Assembly (NCBI RefSeq): GCF_900188255.1
Contig: NZ_FZNS01000004.1
Coordinates: 124,001 to 188,000 of the forward strand
Direction of reading: 5' to 3'
DNA from: Hymenobacter mucosus
GTDB lineage: Bacteria > Bacteroidota > Bacteroidia > Cytophagales > Hymenobacteraceae
Length of the DNA stretch: 64,000 nt
Shown: positions 35,236 to 43,990 of the stretch, piece after piece
Layout: each line of letters begins with the position of its first letter
How positions within the stretch are numbered: position 1 is the stretch's first letter
Translations under genes and position numbers: made by a program
Notes under the pieces: generated by a model
Told to the model about the DNA's origin: nothing
Seen by the model: only the letters and a program-made list of their open reading frames with translations
Database searches by the model: none

Positions 35236-37362
35236 ATGAACACCACTACCTTATCGCCCACCCCCGCCAGAAGGCGGCACTGGCTGCGTTTCCTGCCCCT
35301 GCTAGCAGTTGGCTTAGGCCTGGCCGAATCGGGCGCCGCCCAAAGCTTTTTGCGCGCCGACGGCACTCGCATTGTAAACGCCAGCAACCAGGAGGTTATC
35401 CTGAATGGCATGAACCTGGGCAACTGGGCCGTGCAGGAAGGCTACATGATGAAAGTAGGCTGGCCCGGCCTCGACGGCAAGCAAACCCAGGGCAAGGTGA
35501 AAAAGACGCTCTACAACGCGGGCATGAGCGACGCGGCCGTTGAAACCTTCTATCAGAACTACCGGGACAACTTTATCACCAAGCCCGACATCGACTACAT
35601 TGCCTCCAAGGGCTTTAACTGCGTGCGCCTGCCCCTACACTACGAGCTGTTTCTGACGCCCGCGCAGCGGGCCGTGCGCAACAGCGTGATGCGCGGCACC
35701 GTTTCCTACGACTCCTACGTGAGCCAGCTCACCAGCTGGTACAATGCCAATCAGCTTTTCACCGACCCCAACAACATGGCGGCGCTGCGCATGATTGACA
35801 ACACCCTGGCGTGGGCCCAGGCCAACAATATGTACGTGGTGCTGGACATGCACGCCGTGCCCGGCTCCCAAGGCACTGACGCCAACATTGCCGACCAGAT
35901 TGTGGCCAATGACCTCTGGAACCGCCAGATCAACCAGGACGTGCTTAACCGGCTGTGGTCGTTTATCTCGAACCGGTACAAGAACGACGCCCGGGTAGCC
36001 ATGTACGACTTGATTAACGAGCCGAATAACTACCCCAGCAACCAGAAGATTCACGACGTATTTCAGCGCCTGATTACGACCATCCGGAATCAGGGCGACA
36101 ACCACCTGATTTTGGTGGAAGGCAACGGCTGGGGCAACGACTACAACTATATGGAGCCGTTTACCTTCTCCAACCGCACCAACTTGGTGTACAACTCGCA
36201 CCGCTACAGCGGCACGGGCTACGAGATGGACAATGGGGTGAACTCCACCGGCGGCGGCCCCAACGACCTGCGCTTTATTGGCAACCTGCGCAACTTCCGC
36301 ACTACCCATAACGTGCCCATCTGGATTGGAGAAACTGGCGAAAACTCCGACACCTGGATGCGCGACGCGGCTAAAAACCTCAACTCCGTGGGCATTGGCT
36401 GGTGCCACTGGACCTACAAGCGCTTCGAGGACCGCAGCAACCCGGCCTTTATGCACATCAACCCGCCCTACGTGGTAGATGGCCCTGCTGGCCTGAACCA
36501 GGTGCTGACTAACATTCAGTTTGCCAACTGCGTGCCCAACACCACCGTGGCGGCCGTGTCGCCCAACCAGAACGGCATCGTCAACTACCCCGGCGGCGGC
36601 AACTACAATGGCACTGCCGCTACGCCGAGCGGGCCCGCCATTGGTCGCATTTACGAAATCAGCTCCAAAAACGGGGGCAAGGCTCTGGAAGTGTCGAACA
36701 ACTCCCAGGTGAACGGCGGCCGGGTACAGCAGTGGGGTTGGGTAGGCGCGGCCAGCCAGAAGTGGAAGCTGGTCGACGCTGGCGGGGGCTACGTGCGCAT
36801 TGTAAACCTGAACAGCAACAAGAGCCTGGATATTGCCGGCCCCAGCACCGCCGACGGCGCCTTGGCCCACCAGTGGGATTGGTTGAGCCAGGATAGCCAA
36901 TACTGGCAGATCATTGGCAATGGGGATGGTACGTACCGCATCATCAACAAGTACAGTGGCAAGGCCCTTGATGTGCAGAACAACTCTACCGCCGACGGCG
37001 CGGCCGTACACCAATGGACCTACGGGGGCGGCGACAATCAGCGCTGGTGGTTCTCCGACCAGGGGGCGGCTCGGGTTGCGCTGGCCGCTGCCGGCTCGGT
37101 GGCCGATGGGCGCCTGCAAGTGTACCCTACCGTGGCAGCTACTAACCTGAACGTTCAGTACACAGCCACGGCTGGGCAGCAGCTCAACCTGCGCCTGGTG
37201 GACTTGGCTGGCCGCGTGGTAAGCAACCAGCCCAACCGGGCGGTGACGTTGGGTGAAAACCGCCTTACCCTACCCGTAACCGGGCTGCGGGCCGGTGTGT
37301 ATCTGCTGCAAGTGGATACCGCTGAGGGCATGTTGGTACGCCGCGTAGTAATTGCTCAGTAA
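35236..37362 (+). CDS. GH5-type hydrolase with ricin-type lectin domain and T9SS signal
   Basis: Secreted modular enzyme of 708 aa. Signal peptide about 1-36. The GH5 barrel (about 38-450) has acid/base E262 in YDLINEPNN and nucleophile E366 in IWIGETGEN. A ricin/CBM13-type beta-trefoil (about 460-605) has three repeats ending in QKW, QYW and QRW. A type IX sorting domain (about 625-708, LQVYPTVAATNLNVQY to VRRVVIAQ) ends the protein. The start is the ATG at 35236 (an in-frame TTG at 35200 precedes it). It is paralogous to the GH5-CBM6 gene at 56090, with different accessory modules. Exo- or endo-beta-glucanase activity is likely. Confidence 0.92.
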   Translation: MNTTTLSPTPARRRHWLRFLPLLAVGLGLAESGAAQSFLRADGTRIVNASNQEVILNGMNLGNWAVQEGYMMKVGWPGLDGKQTQGKVKKTLYNAGMSDAAVETFYQNYRDNFITKPDIDYIASKGFNCVRLPLHYELFLTPAQRAVRNSVMRGTVSYDSYVSQLTSWYNANQLFTDPNNMAALRMIDNTLAWAQANNMYVVLDMHAVPGSQGTDANIADQIVANDLWNRQINQDVLNRLWSFISNRYKNDARVAMYDLINEPNNYPSNQKIHDVFQRLITTIRNQGDNHLILVEGNGWGNDYNYMEPFTFSNRTNLVYNSHRYSGTGYEMDNGVNSTGGGPNDLRFIGNLRNFRTTHNVPIWIGETGENSDTWMRDAAKNLNSVGIGWCHWTYKRFEDRSNPAFMHINPPYVVDGPAGLNQVLTNIQFANCVPNTTVAAVSPNQNGIVNYPGGGNYNGTAATPSGPAIGRIYEISSKNGGKALEVSNNSQVNGGRVQQWGWVGAASQKWKLVDAGGGYVRIVNLNSNKSLDIAGPSTADGALAHQWDWLSQDSQYWQIIGNGDGTYRIINKYSGKALDVQNNSTADGAAVHQWTYGGGDNQRWWFSDQGAARVALAAAGSVADGRLQVYPTVAATNLNVQYTATAGQQLNLRLVDLAGRVVSNQPNRAVTLGENRLTLPVTGLRAGVYLLQVDTAEGMLVRRVVIAQ

Positions 37363-37373
37363 TGTTGAACCTG

Positions 37374-37403
37374 CCGGCTCCGGAAATTCCGGAGCCGGTT
37401 TTT
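37374..37403 (+). terminator. terminator after the GH5-lectin gene
   Basis: CCGGCTCCGG pairs with CCGGAGCCGG over a 5-nt loop, followed by TTTTTC. A classical intrinsic terminator 11 bp after the stop. Confidence 0.9.
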
Positions 37404-37536
37404 CGCTTTGCCTATTGTCCTACCTCTACTTACTCTTCCCAAACCCCGCACTATTTCCTAGCTAATCCCGCGCCGCTGAATTTCCACATTACTTCCCTGC
37501 GACAGCCTCCCTCCCACAGTATTGCCTGCTACTAAC

Positions 37537-39498
37537 ATGAACTTCTCTTCCCTACCCCTTCCCGCGTTTGTAGCCTTAGCGCTGCTAGCGGCGCCGGCCC
37601 GCGCTACGGTGCGGTTGCCGCGGCTGGTAAGCTCGCACATGGTATTGCAGCGCAACGTGAAGCTACCGCTGTGGGGCTGGGCGGCTCCTGGCGAGGCGGT
37701 GCGCATAACGTTCCGGGGGAGCAAAGTTCAGACGAAAGCGGGTGCCGACGGGCGCTGGACGCTCTCCTTACCGGCGCAGCAGGCCGGCGGCCCTTTTGTG
37801 CTGGAAGTGCAGGGCACCAATACGATTCGGCTAACCGATGTGCTAGTGGGCGACGTGTGGCTAGCCTCAGGCCAGTCGAACATGGAGTGGCCCTTGCGCG
37901 ATGCCGCCCGCGGCCCCGAAGAAACGGCCGCCGCTAGCTACCCTACCCTCCGTTTATTTGCAGTGCCCAACCGGGCTGAACACCTTCCCCAGGCAGAGCT
38001 AGCCGGGGGCGAGTGGCAAGTGTGTACGCCCCAGTCGGCAGCAGGCTTTTCCGCCGTGGCCTACTTCTTCGGGCGCGATGTGCAGCAGCAATACAAGGTG
38101 CCGGTAGGGCTGATTGCGGCGGAATGGGGCGGCACCGTGGCCGAAGCCTGGACCAGCGCCGAAGCCCTGCGCCAGCTACCCGACTTTCGGGCTCCTCTAG
38201 CATTGCTCAGCGCCCAAACCAGCTCATTTGCCGATCAGGAAGCGGCCTATGCCACCCGCCTGCGGGAGTGGCAGCAGAGCCCCGCTGGCCAAGACCATGG
38301 CTTGCTGCCGGGCCAACCTACCTGGGCCGACGCGGCCACCTCCACGGCTACTTGGAGCACTATGCAGCTGCCCGGCTTGTGGGAAGGCCAAACGCCCGAG
38401 CTGCGTGACTTTGACGGTATCGTGTGGCTCCGGCGCGAGATTATGCTTCCTCCTACGGCCGCCAACCAGCCCCTCACGCTTAGCCTCGGGCAGGTAGACG
38501 ACCAGGACAGTACGTTCTTCAACGGCGTAGTCGTGGGAGGTACCCGGGGCTACGACAAGCTGCGCCGCTATACCGTGCCCGCCAGCCTGGTGCGGGCCGG
38601 CCGCAACGTAGTGGCAGTGCGCGTGACGGACAACGGCGGTGGTGGCGGCATCTGGGGCAAGGCAGCAGATATGTCGGCTATGGTGGCGGGCCAAGCGGTG
38701 CCGCTGGCGGGAGCGTGGTACTACCGGCCGGCTTTCGACCCGGCCGCCCGGCCGCGGGCTCCATATCCTGGCGGGGTGCAGAACACGCCTACAGCATTGT
38801 TCAATGGCATGATTGCGCCCCTCATTCCTTTTGCCTTGAAAGGCGTGCTTTGGTACCAGGGGGAAAGCAACGCCGACCGTGCTACGCAGTACCGCACCTT
38901 GTTTCCCGCCCTAATACAGGACTGGCGCGCACGTTGGCAGCAGGGCCCCCTGCCGTTCCTGTTTGTGCAACTGGCGGGCTACATGTACGACGAGGCTCAG
39001 CCGGCTACTACCGCCTGGGCGGAGCTCCGTGAGGCGCAACGCTTCACTAGCCTCTCCGTTCCGAAAACCGGCATGGCCGTAGCCCTCGACCTGGGCAATG
39101 CCGACGACATCCACCCGCGTAATAAGCTGGATGTGGGGCACCGCCTAGCCCTGGTTGCCCGCCGGGTGGCTTATGGCGAAACCGCCGTCGTAGCCTCGGG
39201 GCCTACTTTCGAAAAGCTTACTACTACCGGCAACCGCCTTACCCTCACCTTCGGCAATACAGGCCGCGGGCTGGTGCTGAAACCGGGCGCTACGCCCTCC
39301 TTTGCCGTGGCCGGCCCCGACCGGCACTTTGTGTGGGCCCGGGCGGAGGTAAGCGGCACTACCATTGTTCTGCAGGCCGATGGGGTACCAAACCCGGTGG
39401 CCGTGCGCTACGCCTGGGGCAACAACCGCCCCGCTACCCTCTACAACCAAGAGGGCCTTCCTGCTTCGCCCTTCCGCTCCGATATCTGGCCGCGCTAG
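37537..39498 (+). CDS. sialate O-acetylesterase-like SGNH esterase
   Basis: 653-aa secreted SGNH-fold esterase of the sialate O-acetylesterase (SASA) family. Signal peptide about 1-22. The nucleophile Ser114 is in ASGQSNMEWPL, GEDWYQGESN-type block III appears as VLWYQGESNA, and the catalytic His/Asp region is DDIHPRNKLDVGHRLAL. A jelly-roll insert (about 270-400) splits the catalytic domain, as is usual in this family. In a glucan/hemicellulose locus it more likely removes acetyl groups from plant or microbial polysaccharides than from sialic acid. The ATG at 37537 is chosen over a TTG at 37522. Confidence 0.9.
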   Translation: MNFSSLPLPAFVALALLAAPARATVRLPRLVSSHMVLQRNVKLPLWGWAAPGEAVRITFRGSKVQTKAGADGRWTLSLPAQQAGGPFVLEVQGTNTIRLTDVLVGDVWLASGQSNMEWPLRDAARGPEETAAASYPTLRLFAVPNRAEHLPQAELAGGEWQVCTPQSAAGFSAVAYFFGRDVQQQYKVPVGLIAAEWGGTVAEAWTSAEALRQLPDFRAPLALLSAQTSSFADQEAAYATRLREWQQSPAGQDHGLLPGQPTWADAATSTATWSTMQLPGLWEGQTPELRDFDGIVWLRREIMLPPTAANQPLTLSLGQVDDQDSTFFNGVVVGGTRGYDKLRRYTVPASLVRAGRNVVAVRVTDNGGGGGIWGKAADMSAMVAGQAVPLAGAWYYRPAFDPAARPRAPYPGGVQNTPTALFNGMIAPLIPFALKGVLWYQGESNADRATQYRTLFPALIQDWRARWQQGPLPFLFVQLAGYMYDEAQPATTAWAELREAQRFTSLSVPKTGMAVALDLGNADDIHPRNKLDVGHRLALVARRVAYGETAVVASGPTFEKLTTTGNRLTLTFGNTGRGLVLKPGATPSFAVAGPDRHFVWARAEVSGTTIVLQADGVPNPVAVRYAWGNNRPATLYNQEGLPASPFRSDIWPR

Positions 39499-39548
39499 CT
39501 CCCCGGCTTCTACCCTTCTCGTTCCGCTGCTTTATCCTTCCCCATACT

Positions 39549-41018
39549 ATGAAATTCTCTGGTAATCTTTCCCGTGCAATCCTGAGCACGCTGCTGGGCA
39601 GCAGCCTACTGGTAGGGTGCGGGGGCAGCGACGGTGGCTCCGACCCCACTCCTACCCCTCCCTTACCCCCAACCCCAGGGCCTACTGCGGCCTCCCAAAT
39701 GGCGCTGTGGCTCACGGCTCCCTCCGACGCATCGACGCGCTTCTTCAAGTCTCCGCAGGCCCTCAATTTTGGCTCCGCGGCGGGTCAGAACCCAACTATT
39801 GCCGTAGACACTACCCAAACCTATCAGACTATTGATGGCTTTGGTTACACCCTCACGGGTGGTAGCGCCCAGCTGCTCAATCAGATGAGTGCGCCGACGC
39901 GGGCAGCCTTGCTCAAAGAGTTATTCGCTACCGACGGAAGCAACATTGGCACCAGCTACCTACGCGTCAGCATCGGCGCCTCCGACTTGGACGCCAGAGT
40001 GTTTACCTACGACGATGCCGCACAGCCCGACCCGACCCTGGCGCAGTTTAGCATTGCCCCGGACCGCGTCAACCTGATTCCGGTGCTCAAGGAAATCTTG
40101 GCTATCAATCCCAACATCAAAATCCTGGGCTCCCCCTGGACGGCGCCTACCTGGATGAAAACCAACAACAGCTACATTGGGGGCTCTCTGAAGGCGGAAT
40201 ATTACCCAGTGTACGCCCAATATTTCGTGAAATACCTGCAGGCCATGCAAGCCGAGGGCATCCAATTGGATGCGGTGACCCTGCAAAATGAGCCTCTGCA
40301 CGGTGGTAACGAGCCCAGCATGGTAATGACGGCTGCCGAACAGGCGACCTTCATCCGCGACTTTGTGGGGCCTGCTTTCCGCACCGCCGGGCTAGCCACC
40401 AAAATCATCCTCTACGACCATAACCTCGACCATCCCGAATACCCGCTTACGATCCTGCGCGACCCCGAGGCTAGCCAGTACGTGGATGGTTCGGCTTTCC
40501 ACCTCTACGACGGCACCATCTCTACCATGAGCCAGGTGCGCAATGCCTTCCCGAGTAAGAACGTGTACTTCACGGAGCAGTGGGTAGATGGCCGCAGCAA
40601 CAATTTCGCTGGCGACTTTGGCTGGCACGTGAACAACCTCATCATTGGCGCGACGCGCAACTGGAGCAAAAATGTACTGGAGTGGAACCTAGCCTCCGAC
40701 CATAATTTTGGGCCTCACACGCCCGGTGGATGCTCTACCTGCCTGGGCGCCGTGACCATCAATGGCAATACGGTGACGCGCAACGTTGCTTACTACACGG
40801 TAGCCCACGCGGCCAAGTTTGTGCGGCCCGGCTCGGTGCGCATTGCCACCAACGTGCCTGGCAGCTTGCAAAACGTAGCCTTTAAGAACCCTGACGGCAA
40901 AAAAGTACTCATCGTGCTCAATACTGGCGCGGCCTCCCAAACGTTCGACATTGGATACCGCGGCAAAGCTGTAACTACCACGCTGGCCGGGGGCTCCACG
41001 GGCACCTACGTGTGGTAG
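39549..41018 (+). CDS. GH30 family glycoside hydrolase (lipoprotein, paralogue)
   Basis: 489-aa GH30 enzyme. The lipoprotein signal ends at LLVGC and a Pro/Thr-rich linker follows. Catalytic Glu residues are in LQNEPLHGG and VYFTEQWVDG. A Cys pair (GGCSTC) near the end of the barrel is shared with the GH30 at 33603, as is most of the sequence. The frame extends upstream into the esterase gene, but the ATG at 39549 begins the signal and lies 50 bp after the esterase stop. The duplicate enzymes probably divide chain-length or branch preferences. Confidence 0.92.
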   Translation: MKFSGNLSRAILSTLLGSSLLVGCGGSDGGSDPTPTPPLPPTPGPTAASQMALWLTAPSDASTRFFKSPQALNFGSAAGQNPTIAVDTTQTYQTIDGFGYTLTGGSAQLLNQMSAPTRAALLKELFATDGSNIGTSYLRVSIGASDLDARVFTYDDAAQPDPTLAQFSIAPDRVNLIPVLKEILAINPNIKILGSPWTAPTWMKTNNSYIGGSLKAEYYPVYAQYFVKYLQAMQAEGIQLDAVTLQNEPLHGGNEPSMVMTAAEQATFIRDFVGPAFRTAGLATKIILYDHNLDHPEYPLTILRDPEASQYVDGSAFHLYDGTISTMSQVRNAFPSKNVYFTEQWVDGRSNNFAGDFGWHVNNLIIGATRNWSKNVLEWNLASDHNFGPHTPGGCSTCLGAVTINGNTVTRNVAYYTVAHAAKFVRPGSVRIATNVPGSLQNVAFKNPDGKKVLIVLNTGAASQTFDIGYRGKAVTTTLAGGSTGTYVW

Positions 41019-41191
41019 CTACTCTGCCTCTCCTTGACCTTGCTTGTGGCAGGAAGTAGGCATAGGCTCATCCACTTTGTACCTCCTACTGCGCTGCACC
41101 TACAGCCCTACCAGCTAGCCCCTGCCCTTGCGCCTACAGCGGGGCTACTGGCTTCCTGCATCCCCTTCTGAATACTCAACAACTGAATAGC

Positions 41192-42655
41192 ATGCAAAAA
41201 ACCTTTATTGCCGCGCTGGTGGCCTCTTGTGTTAGCACCCCGGTTTCCGCCCAGAAAGCCACTACGGCTGCCAAAGCGTACTCGGCCACGGGCAAGCAAG
41301 TGCAGGTGTACACCACCGCCGACAACTCCCAGCTACGCCTTGCCGCCACCGACAAGCTGAGTTTCAAAGAAGTGGGCCAGCCTTTAGAAACCCAGCCTAC
41401 GGTGTTTGTAGACCCCACGCACACCTTCCAAACCATTGTGGGTATTGGCGGCGCCCTCACCGATGCCTCGGCCGAAACCTTTGCCAAGCTGCCCAAGGCC
41501 CAGCAGCAGGAGTTTATGCAGGCTTACTTTAGTCCTACCGCCGGTATTGGCTACACCCTGGGACGCACCAACATCAACAGCTGCGACTTCTCTACCGACA
41601 CCTACACCTACGTAGCGGATGGCGACAAGGAACTCAAAACCTTCAGCATTAAGCACGACGAGAAGTATAAAATGCCCTTCATCAAGCAGGCGACGGCGGC
41701 GGCCGGCGGCAAGCTGACGATGTACGTGAGCCCCTGGAGCCCCCCGGCCTGGATGAAGGACACCAAAAACATGCTGCAGGGCGGCAAGCTGCTGCCCGAG
41801 TTCCGCCAGAGCTGGGCCAACTACTACGTGAAATTTATCAATGCCTACGAGAAGGCCGGCATCCCCATCTGGGGCCTCACGGTGCAGAATGAGCCTATGG
41901 CCAAGCAAAAGTGGGAGTCCTGCATTTTCACTGCCGAAGAGGAGCGCGACTTTGTGAAGGGCTACCTCGGGCCCACCCTCAAAAAAGGGGGCCTCAGCGA
42001 CAAAAAGCTGATTGGCTGGGACCACAACCGCGACCTGATGTTTCAGCGCGCCGCCACTCTCTTCGATGACCCCGAGGCTAGCCAGTACTTTTGGGGCCTG
42101 GGCTACCACTGGTACGAAACCTGGACTGGCAGCGGCATGCAGTTCGACAACCTGCGCCGCGTGCACGAAACCTACCCCGGCAAAAACCTGGTGTTCACGG
42201 AAGGCTGCGTGGAGAACTTCAAGTTTGATAACATAGGGGATTGGAAGCTGGGCGAGCGGTACGGAAACTCCCTCATCAGTGACTTTAATGCGGGCACCGT
42301 GGCCTGGACGGATTGGAACATTCTGCTGGACGAAACCGGCGGCCCCAACCACGTCGGCAACTTCTGCTACGCCCCCGTCATTGGTGATACCCGCAGTGGC
42401 AAGCTCATCTACACCAACATCTATTACTATATCGGCCACTTCTCGAAGTTTGTGCGCCCCGGCGCCAAGCGCATTGCCACGGCCTCCAGCCGCGACGTAC
42501 TGCAAACCACCGCCTTCCTCAACACGGACGGCAAAGTAGCCGTGGTAGTCATGAACCAAACCGATAAAGAGCAGCCCTTTCAGCTCTGGATGAAAGGCCA
42601 AGCCGCCCAAACCACGAGCCGCCCCCACTCTATCATGACAATGGTAGTAAACTAA
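41192..42655 (+). CDS. GH30 family glycoside hydrolase (third, divergent)
   Basis: 487-aa secreted GH30 enzyme with a Sec signal peptide (MQKTFIAALVASCVSTPVSAQ) and no lipobox. Acid/base Glu in VQNEPMAKQ, nucleophile Glu in VFTEGCVEN. FQTIVGIGGALTDASAETF, YVSPWSPPAWMK and GYHWYETWTG are closer to the glucocerebrosidase-like branch than the two other copies, so it may be exo-acting (beta-glucosidase or beta-1,6-glucosidase). It follows the second GH30 after 173 bp, in which I see no terminator. Confidence 0.92.
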   Translation: MQKTFIAALVASCVSTPVSAQKATTAAKAYSATGKQVQVYTTADNSQLRLAATDKLSFKEVGQPLETQPTVFVDPTHTFQTIVGIGGALTDASAETFAKLPKAQQQEFMQAYFSPTAGIGYTLGRTNINSCDFSTDTYTYVADGDKELKTFSIKHDEKYKMPFIKQATAAAGGKLTMYVSPWSPPAWMKDTKNMLQGGKLLPEFRQSWANYYVKFINAYEKAGIPIWGLTVQNEPMAKQKWESCIFTAEEERDFVKGYLGPTLKKGGLSDKKLIGWDHNRDLMFQRAATLFDDPEASQYFWGLGYHWYETWTGSGMQFDNLRRVHETYPGKNLVFTEGCVENFKFDNIGDWKLGERYGNSLISDFNAGTVAWTDWNILLDETGGPNHVGNFCYAPVIGDTRSGKLIYTNIYYYIGHFSKFVRPGAKRIATASSRDVLQTTAFLNTDGKVAVVVMNQTDKEQPFQLWMKGQAAQTTSRPHSIMTMVVN

Positions 42656-42688
42656 GCCGTTTCCTTCGTTAGCCAACGATTAAATAAC

Positions 42689-42771
42689 CGTCATGCTGCA
42701 CCTGTTGAAATATGCTTCCCTCTCTCATTTTTTCCGAGAACGAAGCGTACTTCAACAAGCGTAGCATGACG
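42689..42771. repeat. imperfect palindromic intergenic element (REP-like)
   Basis: Outer arms CGTCATGCT and AGCATGACG enclose inner complementary segments (GTTGAAATATGCTTC against GAAGCGTACTTCAAC). The whole 83-bp stretch can fold into one long hairpin. Similar GTCATGCTG...CAGCATGAC elements are, to my memory, common between genes in Hymenobacter. Copy number in this genome cannot be judged from one window. Confidence 0.5.
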
Positions 42772-42813
42772 TTGTTTTTGGCGGCCCGACCGAACACATA
42801 ACCTTGCTTCTCG

Positions 42814-43863
42814 ATGCGTATTCTAGCTTCTCTACTGCTCGTACTAGCGCTGCTGTGGCGCCTGCCGGCCACGGCCCAGGCACCTGCCAGCGGGCGCGTG
42901 GTAGTCACGTACCTTGACTCGAAACTGCTGCGCGACAACCTCGGCGGTGAGAACCCACGGCGCCGGGTGAGCGTGTACCTGCCGGCCGGCTACGATGCCA
43001 ACGCCGGCCAGCGCTACCCAGTGCTGTACTATCTCCATGGCTTCAGTTGGAGCGACAGTCTGCTGTTCCACGCCGACGGCCTCGGCACCCTCTTGGACCA
43101 AGCTATTGCCGAGGGCCAAATCCGCCCCCTGATTGTGGTGGCACCCAACGAGCAAACTTTGTTCCAGGGCAGCTTCTACACCAACTCTGCTACCAATGGC
43201 CCCTGGGCCGACTTCACCGCCAAAGAGTTGGTGAGCTTTGTGGATAAGAACTTCCGTACCCTGGCCCGGCCCAGCAGCCGTGGGCTGGCCGGCCACTCCA
43301 TGGGCGGCAATGGCACCTTGCGGTTGGCGATGGAGTACCCGGGCGCCTATGCCGCTGCCTACGCTCTGAGTCCTGGGTTTGTAGCGCCTCATCCCGAATG
43401 GATGGCCGCCCGAACCAGCGACTTGGCAAGCCGCGCTACCTCCCGTGCCGCCCTCAAAAACGATTTCAACGCTATCCGCATCGTGGCTACAGCCCGCGCT
43501 TTTTCACCTGCCCCGGGCAAGGGTGCTTTCGGCGCGGCCCTGCCTCGCTTTTTTGGTCCCGATAGCCTGGCTCGCCGCGACGCTGTGCTGGCGCAATGGG
43601 GTGCAGCCTCGCCCCTGGCCCTGTTGCCCACGCACTTAGCCAGCCTGCGCCTACTGCGCGGCTTGGCCTTCGACTGGGGCGAACAGGACCAGTTCCGCCA
43701 TATCCCAGCGGCCTGCCGCATGCTCGATGTGCAGCTTTCCGCCTACGGCATTCCACATTCGGCCGAGAGCTACGAGGGCAACCACGGCAGCCGCATCATG
43801 GGCCGCGACGGCCGGATTTACCAGAAACTACTGCCGTTCTTCAACCAGCATCTACAGTTCTAG
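42814..43863 (+). CDS. secreted alpha/beta-hydrolase esterase
   Basis: 349-aa alpha/beta-hydrolase of the esterase D/feruloyl-esterase-like group. Signal peptide about 1-22. RYPVLYYLHGFSWSD supplies the oxyanion region, GLAGHSMGGNGTL the nucleophile elbow, and SYEGNHGSRIMGRD the catalytic histidine area. It sits at the end of the enzyme row and may remove acyl groups from the glycan. A near -7 TAACCTTG at 42799-42806 ends 7 bp before the ATG, suggesting a very short leader. Confidence 0.87.
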   Translation: MRILASLLLVLALLWRLPATAQAPASGRVVVTYLDSKLLRDNLGGENPRRRVSVYLPAGYDANAGQRYPVLYYLHGFSWSDSLLFHADGLGTLLDQAIAEGQIRPLIVVAPNEQTLFQGSFYTNSATNGPWADFTAKELVSFVDKNFRTLARPSSRGLAGHSMGGNGTLRLAMEYPGAYAAAYALSPGFVAPHPEWMAARTSDLASRATSRAALKNDFNAIRIVATARAFSPAPGKGAFGAALPRFFGPDSLARRDAVLAQWGAASPLALLPTHLASLRLLRGLAFDWGEQDQFRHIPAACRMLDVQLSAYGIPHSAESYEGNHGSRIMGRDGRIYQKLLPFFNQHLQF

Positions 43864-43879
43864 CCACAGTCCTAGGTGT

Positions 43880-43934
43880 AAAACACGAGGCCCCGGGAGC
43901 AACAACGTTGTCGCTCCCAGGGCCTCGTGTTTTG
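43880..43934. terminator. bidirectional terminator between the esterase and DPP IV genes
   Basis: AAAACACGAGGCCC and GGGCCTCGTGTTTT (with an inner GGGAGC/GCTCCC) form a long stem flanked by A and T runs. It serves two convergent genes. Confidence 0.88.
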
Positions 43935-43990
43935 TGGTTGTCAGTTGTCAAGCGGTTATGGCACCTTCATTGTCAACTAGTCCGTAGGCC

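Noticed and set aside
35635..37119. 494-codon open frame on the minus strand, antisense to the GH5-lectin gene
   Set aside because: It lies wholly inside a well-supported gene and has the Val/Gly/Ala/His-rich composition that GC-rich codon use creates on the opposite strand.
39333..39548. Upstream extension of the second GH30 gene into the esterase gene
   Set aside because: The ATG at 39549 begins a lipoprotein signal; the extension overlaps another gene in a different frame.
41384..42676. 430-codon open frame antisense to the third GH30 gene
   Set aside because: Composition is typical of antisense frames and the plus-strand gene has intact catalytic motifs.
42669..42938. 89-codon open frame on the minus strand
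   Set aside because: It reads through the palindromic element at 42689-42771 and into the esterase start; no protein-like sequence.
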